From Pedobacter sp. B4-66 (GTDB lineage: Bacteria; Bacteroidota; Bacteroidia; Sphingobacteriales; Sphingobacteriaceae): DNA of 64,000 bases. This document shows, in pieces, positions 33,971 to 43,746 of the stretch (the stretch's first letter is position 1; every line of letters starts with the position of its first letter). The notes beneath the pieces were generated by a model. That model was not told the origin of the DNA. It made no database searches and worked only from the letters and a program-made list of their open reading frames with translations. The stretch spans positions 434,001 through 498,000 of the forward strand of contig NZ_JAFVME010000003.1 in assembly GCF_018492665.1 (NCBI RefSeq), written 5' to 3'. Made by a program: the position numbers and the translations under genes.

Positions 33971-34015
33971 AAACCGTGTATTTAAGCTTATTTTGCTTAG
34001 ATACACGGTTTTTTT
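33971..34015 (+). terminator. Terminator of the DTT-repeat lipoprotein
   Basis: An 11-bp stem (33971-33981 with 34001-34011, AAACCGTGTAT and complement) with a smaller inner stem, followed by TTTTTTT. Confidence 0.85.
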
Positions 34016-34074
34016 ATGAAATGTTTTATCAGAAATAAATTTGTTTGTACTTTCAGCAACCAAACAAACTTTAT

Positions 34075-35298
34075 ATGATTAACAGCAAACAGAATAAGGG
34101 CGTATTCTTATTAATTCTGGTAGCCTCATTGGGCTATTTTGTAGATATATACGACCTGCTCTTATTCCTCATTATTAAAAACAAAAGCTTAGCCTCATTA
34201 GGTGTTCCGGCAGATAAAATTACCGAAACCGGGTTGTATTTAATGAACTGGCAAATGGCCGGCTTACTTATTGGAGGAATTTTCTGGGGAGTTTTGGGAG
34301 ATAAAAAAGGTAGACTTTCTGTATTATTTGGCTCTATAATTATGTATTCTCTGGCTAATATTGCCAACGGTTTTGCAACAACCATCCCAATGTATGCCGC
34401 GCTTAGATTTATTGCCGGTATTGGTTTGGCAGGTGAACTTGGAGCAGGTATTACACTGGTTAGTGAAAGTATGAGTAAGGAAAAGAGGGGCTATGGTACG
34501 ATGCTGGTAGCCGGAATTGGCCTTATGGGTGCAGTAGCGGCCTATATAGTTGGTGATCTTTTTGAATGGAGGACAGCTTTTTTTGTAGGTGGGGGCTTAG
34601 GTATCGTTTTATTACTACTAAGATTTGGCGTTTTTGAATCTGGATTATTTGAAAAAATGTCGAAAAAGGAAGTTACAAAAGGCAATTTCTTTATGCTGTT
34701 TTTTACCTGGAAACGATTCCTAAAATACTTAAGTTGCATACTTATTGCCGTTCCGCTATGGTTTGTGGTAGGTATTCTTGTTGGTATTGCTCCTGAATTT
34801 GGTAAAGCTTTAAACGCGGTAGACATTCTGGACAATGGGAAAGGCGTGATGTTTACTTACATCGGTATTTCGTTAGGCGACTTTTTAAGTGGTGCGCTAA
34901 GTCAAGTTTTTAAAACCCGTAAAAAGATAGTTTTCATATTTGTAACCCTTACATTCTGTACCATGTTAGTTTACCTGTTAAACACAGGGTGGACTGCTAC
35001 CGGTTTTTATACCTTATGTGTGTTCTTTGGTTTGTTTACCGGCTATTGGGTAGTTTTTGTAACCATCGCTGCAGAGCAGTTTGGGACAAACCTGCGTGCT
35101 ACAGTAACTACCAGCGTTCCGAATATGGTAAGAGGTTCCTTAATCCTTGTAACCATTTTATTTCAATTTTTAGTAGTAAAAATGGGTATTGTAAACGCAG
35201 CATTGTGTTTAGCAGTACTCACAGTAGGACTTGCATATATCGGTTTGTATAATTTAGATGAGACTTACGGTCGTGATTTGAATTTTGAAGAGGAGTAG
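34075..35298 (+). CDS. MFS transporter
   Basis: From ATG 34075 this is a 407-residue protein with twelve membrane segments. It has the MFS loop 'GVLGDKKGRLSVLFGSI' and a sugar/metabolite-type 'AALRFIAGIGLAGELGAGI' with 'SKEKRGYGTML', which places it near the metabolite:H+ symporters. Substrate unknown. The longer TTG-started form (34045) is rejected because TACTTTCA at 34048-34055, one base from the -7 consensus, would lie inside it. The hemF gene follows after about 80 nt with its own -7 box. Confidence 0.9.
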   Translation: MINSKQNKGVFLLILVASLGYFVDIYDLLLFLIIKNKSLASLGVPADKITETGLYLMNWQMAGLLIGGIFWGVLGDKKGRLSVLFGSIIMYSLANIANGFATTIPMYAALRFIAGIGLAGELGAGITLVSESMSKEKRGYGTMLVAGIGLMGAVAAYIVGDLFEWRTAFFVGGGLGIVLLLLRFGVFESGLFEKMSKKEVTKGNFFMLFFTWKRFLKYLSCILIAVPLWFVVGILVGIAPEFGKALNAVDILDNGKGVMFTYIGISLGDFLSGALSQVFKTRKKIVFIFVTLTFCTMLVYLLNTGWTATGFYTLCVFFGLFTGYWVVFVTIAAEQFGTNLRATVTTSVPNMVRGSLILVTILFQFLVVKMGIVNAALCLAVLTVGLAYIGLYNLDETYGRDLNFEEE

Positions 35299-35353
35299 TG
35301 TCAAAAAAATGTACTATCTGAAAATTAAAGGAATGATGCCTTTTTATTAAGGT

Positions 35354-35361
35354 TAACTTTG
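35354..35361 (+). promoter_or_regulatory. -7 box of hemF
   Basis: TAACTTTG matches TAnnTTTG at all fixed bases and lies 18 nt before ATG 35380. It argues against the TTG start at 35359, which would fall within the box. Confidence 0.55.
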
Positions 35362-35379
35362 GTGTATAGTTTTAAAGAA

Positions 35380-36276
35380 ATGGTGTTTAAAGATAGAGTA
35401 GTAGAGGCTTATCAGCAAATTCAGGATCAGATTTGCAAAAGCCTGGAGTTGGCGGATGGTAAAGCCAAGTTTGAAGAAGAGATTTGGAATAGAGATGGCG
35501 GCGGCGGTGGTCGTACCCGTATTATGCAACATGGCAATGTTATTGAAAAGGGTGGAGTTAACTTCTCTGCTGTTCATGGTAAATTGCCTGATGCAATAAA
35601 AAAGGCATTTAAAGTTGATAGCGATGAGTTTTTTGCAACAGGCGTATCCATTGTAATGCACCCAAATAATCCATTTGTACCGATTATTCACATGAATATC
35701 AGGTATTTTGAGATGAACGACGAAACAAGATGGTTTGGTGGAGGCATAGATTTAACCCCGCATTACATTATCGATACTGATGCCCGATATTTCCATCACC
35801 TTTTAAAGCAAACCTGCGACCAATTTGATGCTTCTTTTTACCCTAAATTTAAAGCTCATGCGGATGATTATTTCTTCATCAAACATCGCGAAGAAACAAG
35901 GGGAGTAGGCGGTATTTTTTACGACAGATTGAAACCAGAAAACACCGGTTTATCATTTGATCAGCTTCTCGATTTTTCTATCGCCGTTGGAAATACATTT
36001 ATTCCTGCTTATACTGAACTGATTGATAGAAACAGAGATAAGGAATTTGATGAACATCAACAGGAATGGCAATACCTACGAAGAAGCAGGTATGCTGAAT
36101 TTAATTTGGTATATGATGCCGGAACAAAATTTGGTCTTGAAACCAATGGCAGAATTGAATCAATATTAATGAGTTTGCCACCAATGGCCAAATGGGTATA
36201 CAATCACCAGACCCTTCCTGACAGCGAAGAATCGTATACTTTAAGCAAGCTTAAAAAAGGCATTGAATGGGCCTGA
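35380..36276 (+). CDS. hemF: Coproporphyrinogen III oxidase, oxygen-dependent
   Basis: From ATG 35380 the protein has 298 residues with HemF motifs: 'FEEEIWNRDGGGGGRTRIM', 'GVNFSAVHG', 'VSIVMHPNNPFVPIIHMNIRYFE' in two blocks, 'FGGGIDLTPHY' and 'YAEFNLVYDAGTKFGLET'. It converts coproporphyrinogen III to protoporphyrinogen IX with O2, so the host makes haem aerobically. No other haem genes are nearby. A rho-independent terminator follows. Confidence 0.96.
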   Translation: MVFKDRVVEAYQQIQDQICKSLELADGKAKFEEEIWNRDGGGGGRTRIMQHGNVIEKGGVNFSAVHGKLPDAIKKAFKVDSDEFFATGVSIVMHPNNPFVPIIHMNIRYFEMNDETRWFGGGIDLTPHYIIDTDARYFHHLLKQTCDQFDASFYPKFKAHADDYFFIKHREETRGVGGIFYDRLKPENTGLSFDQLLDFSIAVGNTFIPAYTELIDRNRDKEFDEHQQEWQYLRRSRYAEFNLVYDAGTKFGLETNGRIESILMSLPPMAKWVYNHQTLPDSEESYTLSKLKKGIEWA

Positions 36277-36313
36277 TAATAGCCTAATTTTTACTTTAAA
36301 ATTTTTCCACAAT

Positions 36314-36335
36314 GCGCCTTAATGGCGCTTTTTTT
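36314..36335 (+). terminator. Terminator of hemF
   Basis: GCGCC-ttaat-GGCGC followed by seven T. Confidence 0.8.
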
Positions 36336-36397
36336 ATTAGATTCGCAAGGTTATAAGAATACCACATTTAAATCGTTCTTAAGGAACATTACTATTT

Positions 36398-38995
36398 ATG
36401 GCAGAAGATTTAGAAAATCAAGAAAACGACAAAATAATAAGGATCGATATTGACGAGCAAATGAAATCAGCTTACATCGATTATTCGATGTCGGTTATCG
36501 TATCAAGGGCTCTACCTGATGTACGTGATGGATTAAAACCTGTACACCGCCGGGTGTTATTCGGGATGCTCGATTTAGGATTAGCAAACAATAAACCATA
36601 TAAAAAATCTGCACGTATTGTAGGTGAGGTACTGGGTAAGTATCACCCACATGGTGACTCATCTGTATACAATACCATGGTAAGGATGGCTCAGGAATGG
36701 AGCTTACGTTACTTGATGGTTGAAGGACAGGGTAACTTTGGATCAATTGATGGTGACTCTCCGGCGGCAATGCGTTATACGGAGGCTCGTTTCCAGAAGA
36801 TAGCTGAAGATATGCTTGCTGATATCAATAAAGATACAGTAGATTTTCAGTTTAACTTTGATGATTCATTACAGGAACCAACAGTTCTTCCTTCAAAAGT
36901 TCCAAACTTATTAATCAATGGATCATCGGGTATTGCAGTAGGTATGGCTACAAATATGCCTCCTCACAACATTACTGAAACAATTAATGCAACTATAGCC
37001 TATATTGAAAACAACGAGGTTACTGTTGCTGAATTGATGAAACATATCAAAGCACCGGATTTCCCAACAGGAGCCATAATTTATGGTTACAATGGTGTTC
37101 AGGAAGCATTTGAAACTGGAAGAGGCCGTATCGTTATGCGTGCCAAAGCCGAAATTGAAACAACAAAAGACCGCGAAACCATTATCGTTACTGAGATACC
37201 TTATCAGGTAAACAAGGCAATGATGATTGAGCGCACAGCTGAACTTGTTGGTGAGAAAAAAATTGAAGGAATTTCGAACATTAAAGATGAGTCTAACAAA
37301 GATGGTATCCGTATTGTTTATGAAATTAAACGTGATGCAAATGCTTCAATAGTACTAAATAACTTATTTAAGCAAACTGCTTTACAGACCTCATTTAGTG
37401 TAAATAATATTGCACTTGTTAAAGGCAGACCTCAATTATTAAACTTAAAAGATCTAATCCAATATTTTGTTGAGCACCGTCACGAAGTAGTGATTCGCAG
37501 AACAAAGTTTGAATTGTCTGAAGCACAAAAACGTGCACATATCTTAGAAGGTTTGTTAATTGCGCTTGATCATTTAGATGAAGTAATTAAATTGATCCGT
37601 AACTCAAATACTCCGGAAGAAGCTAGAGTAGGTTTGATGGAGAAATTTGGATTAAGTGATCTTCAAGCCAGAGCTATCCTTGATATGACACTCCGCAGGT
37701 TAACTGGTCTGGAGCGTGATAAAATTAAAGATGAGTACAACGAGTTAATGAAACTTATAGAATACCTACAGTCTATTTTAGATGATGAAGGTAAACGTAT
37801 GGAGATCATCACAAATGAGCTTATTGAAATGAGAGATAAATACGGTGATGAGCGTAGAACTCAGATCGTACACTCCGCAGAAGACATGAGTATGGAAGAT
37901 TTCATTGAAGATGAGGACGTAGTAATCACCATCTCTCATGAAGGCTATATTAAACGTACTCCTGCAACTGAATATCGTACTCAGGGAAGAGGTGGAAAAG
38001 GTTCAAAAGGCAGTGATTCAAGAAATGAGGATTTCATTGAACACATGTTAATTGCATCAAACCATAACTATATGTTGTTCTTTACAGAAACTGGTCGTTG
38101 TTTCTGGTTAAGAGTATACGAAATTCCTGAAGGCTCTAGATTAAGTAAAGGAAGAGCAATACAGAACATCATTAATATCCCTAAAGAAGAAAAAATTAAA
38201 GCCTTTATTAAGGTTAAAAACCTTAAAGATCAGGAGTACCTTGAGAATAACTATATTATCATGTGTACCAAAAAAGGAACAATTAAGAAAACTTCTTTAG
38301 AGGCATATTCAAGGCCTAGGGTTAACGGTATCAATGCAATAAACATCAACGAAGGAGATCAATTATTAGAGGCAAGTTTAACTACCGGAACAAGTGAAAT
38401 TGTTATGGCATTACGCTCTGGAAGGGCTATTCGCTTTAATGAGGAGAAAGTTAGACCTATGGGTAGAACTGCAACCGGAGTTCGTGGTGTAACACTTGCA
38501 CATGAGAATGATGAAGTAGTTGGCATGATTGCTGTTAATGATCCAGGAGCTACTGTTCTTGTTGTATCTGAAAAAGGTTATGGTAAACGTACTGACATCG
38601 AAGATTACCGTGTTACAAACAGGGGTGGTAAAGGTGTTAAAACCATTAACGTTACGGAAAAAACCGGGACTCTTGTTGCAATTAAAAACGTAACTGATGC
38701 AGATGACTTAATGATCATCAACAAATCAGGTATCGTAATTAGAATTGTGGTTAGCGAATTAAGAGTAATGGGAAGAGCAACGCAAGGTGTTCGCTTAATT
38801 AACTTAAAAGGCAACGACGAAATTGCTTCTGTTGCTAGAATAGATCATGATGAGGATGAAGTTGAAGAAACAACTGAAAGTCACATTGTGGTAGACGGCG
38901 AAGCGCTTGAAGCGGCTCCTGAAGAGGAAACTACTGAAGACGCTGGTGAAGAGGGAGCAGATGATGAAGGTACTGAAGAGGAAACTGAAGATTAA
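36398..38995 (+). CDS. gyrA: DNA gyrase subunit A
   Basis: This 865-residue type IIA topoisomerase subunit has catalytic Tyr127 in 'AMRYTEAR', the tower and coiled-coil region, the C-terminal beta-pinwheel with a GyrA-box-like 'GRGGKGSKG' (about 528-536), and an acidic tail of Glu/Asp/Thr. With GyrB it introduces negative supercoils. In the quinolone-resistance region it reads 'HPHGDSSVYNTMVRMAQ': Ser88 (E. coli Ser83) is the susceptible residue, but Asn92 stands where E. coli has Asp87. gyrB is not in the window. Confidence 0.97.
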   Translation: MAEDLENQENDKIIRIDIDEQMKSAYIDYSMSVIVSRALPDVRDGLKPVHRRVLFGMLDLGLANNKPYKKSARIVGEVLGKYHPHGDSSVYNTMVRMAQEWSLRYLMVEGQGNFGSIDGDSPAAMRYTEARFQKIAEDMLADINKDTVDFQFNFDDSLQEPTVLPSKVPNLLINGSSGIAVGMATNMPPHNITETINATIAYIENNEVTVAELMKHIKAPDFPTGAIIYGYNGVQEAFETGRGRIVMRAKAEIETTKDRETIIVTEIPYQVNKAMMIERTAELVGEKKIEGISNIKDESNKDGIRIVYEIKRDANASIVLNNLFKQTALQTSFSVNNIALVKGRPQLLNLKDLIQYFVEHRHEVVIRRTKFELSEAQKRAHILEGLLIALDHLDEVIKLIRNSNTPEEARVGLMEKFGLSDLQARAILDMTLRRLTGLERDKIKDEYNELMKLIEYLQSILDDEGKRMEIITNELIEMRDKYGDERRTQIVHSAEDMSMEDFIEDEDVVITISHEGYIKRTPATEYRTQGRGGKGSKGSDSRNEDFIEHMLIASNHNYMLFFTETGRCFWLRVYEIPEGSRLSKGRAIQNIINIPKEEKIKAFIKVKNLKDQEYLENNYIIMCTKKGTIKKTSLEAYSRPRVNGINAININEGDQLLEASLTTGTSEIVMALRSGRAIRFNEEKVRPMGRTATGVRGVTLAHENDEVVGMIAVNDPGATVLVVSEKGYGKRTDIEDYRVTNRGGKGVKTINVTEKTGTLVAIKNVTDADDLMIINKSGIVIRIVVSELRVMGRATQGVRLINLKGNDEIASVARIDHDEDEVEETTESHIVVDGEALEAAPEEETTEDAGEEGADDEGTEEETED

Positions 38996-39027
38996 AAATC
39001 AAAATTGTTGAACATATATTAAATAAA

Positions 39028-40101
39028 ATGAAAAAGATACTTTTTAGTTTATTATTTGTAGGTGTTGCCACACTTGCTAATGCGCAAAAGAGTGAAGTCG
39101 AAGCTGCCAAAAAACAATGGGCACTTTTGTCTCTAAACAAGGACAAAACTTTGGCTGACAATTTAAAAACTTTGAATGAAGGCTTGGCGCACACTGACAA
39201 AGCAATTGCTCATGAAAAATCTAAAGAACTGGTAGAATCATGGTCGTACAGAGCATTATTCGCATCAAGAATCGCTTTAGTAGATTCATTAGATGCTGCT
39301 AATTCTTCTGCAAACCAAAAGATCGCTGAAGAAGCTTTAGATAAAGCAAAAACTTTAGATACTAAAGGTAATGAAAAGGATAACATTGAAAATGCAAGAT
39401 TGACTATTCAGGATGCAATGAGAAACAGGGGAATCTATGCTTACCAAAAGAAAGATTTTGCTGGAGCCTTAGCTGCATTTAATGAAGTAACTGCTAAAAA
39501 CCCTACTGATACAGCAATGTTTATCAATGCTGGTGTGGTAGCAAAAGAAGCAAAAAACTATCCTGAGGTAGTTAGAAACTTTAAAAAAGCTATTGAGCTG
39601 AATTATAAAGATTCTAAAATGCTTTATTCAGACATCATCAAAACTACTTTTGATGAAATAAAAGATAGCGTTGCAGGTATTGCCTTGTTACAAGAAGCGT
39701 CAGCTAAATACCCTGAGGATCCATATTTCATCGGTGTTGAAACTGATATCTATCTAAAAAGAGGAGATATCGCTAAATCTCAGGAAATGTTAAATAAATT
39801 GGTAGCAAAAGAGCCTAAAAATGCTAACTATCAATCTTTACTTGGAGATACTTACTACAAACAAGCATTGGCAATCCAAACTCAAAGAAATGCTTTAGAT
39901 CCAAAGAAAACTAAAGAATTTAATGAGTTGGGTGTTAAAATGACTAAATTCATTGATCAGGCAATTCCTTATTACAAAGCTGCCCTTGACATTGATCCAA
40001 AGCATGTAAATACATTAGAAAACTTAGCAATCGTTTACGCTTTTAAAAATGATAACGTTAATTATGAAGCCATTAAAAAAAGACTGTCTGAACTAAAATA
40101 A
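39028..40101 (+). CDS. Exported TPR protein, first copy
   Basis: This 357-residue protein has a signal peptide ('ILFSLLFVGVATLANAQ') and several tetratricopeptide repeats, for example 'AYQKKDFAGALAAFNEVTAKNPTD', 'EVVRNFKKAIELN' and 'AIPYYKAALDIDPKHVNTLENLAIVY'. TPR proteins act as scaffolds; the partner is unknown. It starts 32 nt after gyrA and may be transcribed with it. A paralogue follows directly; both share 'W..lr.YL..A..D' and the order of repeats, indicating tandem duplication. Confidence 0.88.
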   Translation: MKKILFSLLFVGVATLANAQKSEVEAAKKQWALLSLNKDKTLADNLKTLNEGLAHTDKAIAHEKSKELVESWSYRALFASRIALVDSLDAANSSANQKIAEEALDKAKTLDTKGNEKDNIENARLTIQDAMRNRGIYAYQKKDFAGALAAFNEVTAKNPTDTAMFINAGVVAKEAKNYPEVVRNFKKAIELNYKDSKMLYSDIIKTTFDEIKDSVAGIALLQEASAKYPEDPYFIGVETDIYLKRGDIAKSQEMLNKLVAKEPKNANYQSLLGDTYYKQALAIQTQRNALDPKKTKEFNELGVKMTKFIDQAIPYYKAALDIDPKHVNTLENLAIVYAFKNDNVNYEAIKKRLSELK

Positions 40102-40124
40102 AGGCAATAGTTTTTTTGAATATT

Positions 40125-40152
40125 AAAAGAGGGATAGGTTTATCCCTCTTTT
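40125..40152 (+). terminator. Terminator between the TPR paralogues
   Basis: A 12-bp stem (40125-40136 with 40141-40152), loop GGTT, running into a stretch of T to 40157. Confidence 0.85.
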
Positions 40153-40168
40153 TTTTTAAGTTTGTATT

Positions 40169-41317
40169 ATGAGTAAGATATCTTTTTTAAGCACTATACT
40201 TTTAGTTGTAACAACTTGCAATCTGGCCTTTTCTCAAAAGAGTCAACTTTTAATTGCCAGAAATAGCGTAGGTAAATTACAAATGGCCATCAACAACAAA
40301 CAAGATGCTAATGCACAGCTTGGAATAATAGGGGAAGGGATAAGGGCAAGCGAGGCCGCACAGAATGATAAAAAGACAAAAAAATGGCCTGAAACTTGGG
40401 CAATTAAAGCGTATTTGAGCTCTTATGTAGCCATAACAGATCCAAATGAGGGTAACTCAGATAAATATTACGCTTTAGCTATTGACGCTATTGATTCGGC
40501 AAAAAGATTGGATAAATTCCAAACCAATACACGTTTAATAGAAGCTTCGATATACAATATCAATATAAAGAAACAAGAAAAGGCAAATGCTGCATTTGCA
40601 AAAAATGATTTCACTACCGCATTTGGTTTGCTAAAAGAAGTGAGTGATTTTTTTCCAAAGGATACTGCCTTAGCAATAAACACAGCTCTGGCTGCACAAA
40701 ACATCAGAGGGTTTGACAATGCTTTAGAATATTTTAAAAGAGCCAAAGAAAACGGAGCAAAAAACCCAGCTATATTTCAGAATCTCGCAAACATATATAC
40801 TTCAAAACTTGATGTAGATCAAGCTATTAAAACACTTGAAGATGGAATAAAGTTAAATTCCAGCGACGTTAATCTGAATAACAATTACATAAACTTATTG
40901 CTTGATAACGAAAGATACAATGAAGCAGCAAAGGTTATTGAAAACACACTTAAGGCCGACACTTCAAACAAACTATTGTATTTTTTATATGGTTATCTAC
41001 ACCAAACCGGTTCTGGTTTGGGAACTGCAGAACTAGCATATAACAAAGCGTTAGGCATTGATGAAAATTATTTTGATGCTTTGTATCAGTTAGGCGTTGC
41101 TTATATACAATCTGCCAATGAAGCTTTAAAATTAAATAGTACTGATAAAAATCAAAAGTTTACATCGTTCATAAACAGAGCTGAAGTTTCTTTACTACAA
41201 GCTCATGAAATCAATCAGAACGATAAACCGACGGTTCAGTTGTTAATAGAAATCTATACAAGAAAGAACAAGCTTGATAAAGTTCAGGAGCTTAAATCTA
41301 AGCTGGAAGAATTCTAA
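40169..41317 (+). CDS. Exported TPR protein, second copy
   Basis: A 382-residue paralogue of the protein at 39028-40101, with a signal peptide ('TILLVVTTCNLAFSQ') and TPR units such as 'AFAKNDFTTAFGLLKEVSDFFPKD', 'AIKTLEDGIKLNSSD' and 'AYNKALGIDENYFDALYQLGVAYI'. It is separated from the first copy by a strong terminator and only 16 nt, so it needs its own promoter or read-through. Function unknown; secretion to the periplasm is predicted. Confidence 0.87.
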   Translation: MSKISFLSTILLVVTTCNLAFSQKSQLLIARNSVGKLQMAINNKQDANAQLGIIGEGIRASEAAQNDKKTKKWPETWAIKAYLSSYVAITDPNEGNSDKYYALAIDAIDSAKRLDKFQTNTRLIEASIYNINIKKQEKANAAFAKNDFTTAFGLLKEVSDFFPKDTALAINTALAAQNIRGFDNALEYFKRAKENGAKNPAIFQNLANIYTSKLDVDQAIKTLEDGIKLNSSDVNLNNNYINLLLDNERYNEAAKVIENTLKADTSNKLLYFLYGYLHQTGSGLGTAELAYNKALGIDENYFDALYQLGVAYIQSANEALKLNSTDKNQKFTSFINRAEVSLLQAHEINQNDKPTVQLLIEIYTRKNKLDKVQELKSKLEEF

Positions 41318-41524
41318 TATCTAATTTCATTTTTAAAACATAATTATTAATAATACCCTTTCTAAAGAGGGTATACATTTCATTACTTAACATAATATTA
41401 ATTATGACTCTTTATTATATGTAATATTAGTAAGCTGTACTATCAGATTTTTTATTATTTTGCAATAAGTGATTTTGCTAATACATAGTTTTAAAAATTG
41501 TCAAATTATTGGTATTTGATCCGC

Positions 41525-41532
41525 TAAATTTG
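41525..41532 (+). promoter_or_regulatory. -7 box 4 nt before the FUSC start codon
   Basis: TAAATTTG matches TAnnTTTG and ends at 41532; ATG begins at 41537. It predicts an mRNA with almost no 5' leader. The intergenic region 41318-41524 shows no other signal. Confidence 0.5.
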
Positions 41533-41536
41533 CAAT

Positions 41537-43696
41537 ATGTTTGATCGTCCCATAAGAAGTATTCATGATTTCCTGCTTAGCACGTACTTTGCTGACGGCC
41601 TGAGAATTACATTCGGCGTACTTTGCCCGTCCTTAATTCTTGCCCAATTTGGAATGCTTCAATTCGGCATGACAGTATCGTTAGGTGCATTATGTGCCAG
41701 CGTTGTAGATTCTCCCGGTCCAATTGTGCATCGTAGAAATGCCATGCTAATTACTACTGTTTTAATTACGCTGATATTTATTGTTGTCGGTTTGACAAAT
41801 AGAAACATCTATTTTACAGGAATCATTATAGCTGTATTTAGCTTTGTTTTTTCTATGCTTTTCTTATACGGACTACGAGCTGCCTCAATTGGTACTGCGG
41901 CATTGCTAGTCATGGTATTGAGTATTGATGACATCAGGCCTTGGACGGAAGTTCTATTCTCTGCCTTACTTATTTTTGCCGGCAGCGTTTGGTATACACT
42001 CCTTAGTTATTTTTTCTACAGATTAAGACCATTTCGCCTTGTTCAACAGACTCTTAGTGATTCAATTCACTCAGTAAGTGAGTTTTTACGCGCAAAAGCC
42101 AAATTTTATCGTCAAAATACTGATTATGATGATAATTATGCTGATTTACTTCAATTGCAGGTAACTGTACACGAAAAGCAAGATGCCGTTAGAGAAGTTT
42201 TATTTAAAACTAGAGAAATAGTTAGAGAAACAACACCCGAAGGCAGGTTTCTCCTACTCGTTTTTGTGGATATGGTAGACCTTTTTGAGCAAGTCATGTC
42301 TACTTATTACAATTACAAGCAGCTTCATGAACAGTTTGACGCCTCTGGAATCTTAACTCACTATGAATCAGTAATTATAAAGATTGCAGATGAGTTAGAT
42401 GATATTGCCTTCTCTTTAAAAACGGGGAGTACCCCTAGCCTACCCACTTCCCTAATTGAAGATGTGGATAAGCTAAAAGATGAGATCAATTTACTTGAAG
42501 TTAACAACACTAAAAAACAATATAACACTCTAGGTATCATAGCCTTAAAGAACATAGAAGTAAACATAGAGAACATCTTATCCAGGATTAAAACCATTAA
42601 TGGATATTTCAATAAAAGTGAGAAAAAGAACCTGAAACCTCGTAAAATTGAAGTAGAAAGATTTATAACAAGACAAAACATAGATCATAAATTGCTTTTC
42701 GAGAACATAACTTTTAGCTCTTCAACTTTCAGGCATTCCTTAAGGGTAGCTATAGTAATGTTGATTGGCTTTATCGTAGCAAAATCTTTAAGCTTCTCCC
42801 ATAGTTACTGGATACTATTAACCATACTTGTTATATCAAAGCCGGGCTTTAGTTTAGCTAAAAAAAGAAACATAGAGCGTCTGGTGGGTACAGTCATTGG
42901 TGCTTTTGTTGGTATGGGAATACTGGTGTATATCGATGATAAGAATACCTTGTTTGTGATATTACTGATATGCATGATCGGTTGCTATAGCTTTCAGCGC
43001 AAAAATTATGTAGTAAGTGTGCTGTTCATGACTCCATATATATTGGTTTTATTTGATTTTCTTGGACTTGGAGGGCTCTCTTTGGCTCGGGAAAGAATCT
43101 ATGACACACTAATTGGCTCAGGTATTGCGTTGCTGGCCAGCTATTCATTATTTCCAAATTGGGAATATGAAAAGCTCAAAGAAGCTATGATGGATACCCT
43201 CACAGCCAACATAAAATACTTTGAACAGGTTAAACTCTTTTATTCAGAGCAAGTTACCGATCTCACCAACTATAAAGTGGCCAGAAAAGAAATTTATGTG
43301 GCAACTGCCAACCTTGCTTCTCTATTTCAGCGAATGTTTTCTGAGCCAAAAAGCAAACAGATTTTGATGAAAGAATTACATCAGTTTACAGCTTTAAATC
43401 ACCTTTTATCATCGTACATAGCAACATTGTCACTTTACAGCAAAGAGCATGCTTTTGTATTCCCAGATTTTGACGAGTTAAATCCAATAACGCAAAATAC
43501 GGTCTATCTCTTAAATCTGGCTAACGAGAATTTACTAAAGAATACTGGTGTGGTAAATAATGTTCCACTTATCAGAAGAAATATAAGTACTGTTCCTGAT
43601 GAGCAAAGTGATGCAATAATTATTGCAGAACAGTTCGATATGATCCAAAAAGTTGCATATGACATTTACAAACTGTCAGAAAAAATCAAAATATAA
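41537..43696 (+). CDS. FUSC-family (YccS-like) membrane protein
   Basis: This 719-residue protein has the YccS/FUSC layout: about six N-terminal membrane segments, a cytoplasmic region (about 180-400), a second membrane block starting 'SLRVAIVMLIGFIVAKSL' and 'HSYWILLTILVISKPGFSLAKKRNIERLVGTVIGAFVGM' split into two, then a C-terminal helical domain. The second block has the fusaric-acid-resistance signature 'R..eR..GT..G'. Members are thought to export aromatic acids or lipids-like compounds; the substrate here is unknown. Single gene, predicted leaderless. Confidence 0.9.
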   Translation: MFDRPIRSIHDFLLSTYFADGLRITFGVLCPSLILAQFGMLQFGMTVSLGALCASVVDSPGPIVHRRNAMLITTVLITLIFIVVGLTNRNIYFTGIIIAVFSFVFSMLFLYGLRAASIGTAALLVMVLSIDDIRPWTEVLFSALLIFAGSVWYTLLSYFFYRLRPFRLVQQTLSDSIHSVSEFLRAKAKFYRQNTDYDDNYADLLQLQVTVHEKQDAVREVLFKTREIVRETTPEGRFLLLVFVDMVDLFEQVMSTYYNYKQLHEQFDASGILTHYESVIIKIADELDDIAFSLKTGSTPSLPTSLIEDVDKLKDEINLLEVNNTKKQYNTLGIIALKNIEVNIENILSRIKTINGYFNKSEKKNLKPRKIEVERFITRQNIDHKLLFENITFSSSTFRHSLRVAIVMLIGFIVAKSLSFSHSYWILLTILVISKPGFSLAKKRNIERLVGTVIGAFVGMGILVYIDDKNTLFVILLICMIGCYSFQRKNYVVSVLFMTPYILVLFDFLGLGGLSLARERIYDTLIGSGIALLASYSLFPNWEYEKLKEAMMDTLTANIKYFEQVKLFYSEQVTDLTNYKVARKEIYVATANLASLFQRMFSEPKSKQILMKELHQFTALNHLLSSYIATLSLYSKEHAFVFPDFDELNPITQNTVYLLNLANENLLKNTGVVNNVPLIRRNISTVPDEQSDAIIIAEQFDMIQKVAYDIYKLSEKIKI

Positions 43697-43746
43697 AACT
43701 TTAGCCCTGCCGATGTTGTTATAATTCCATTGTTTAAATAATAAAT

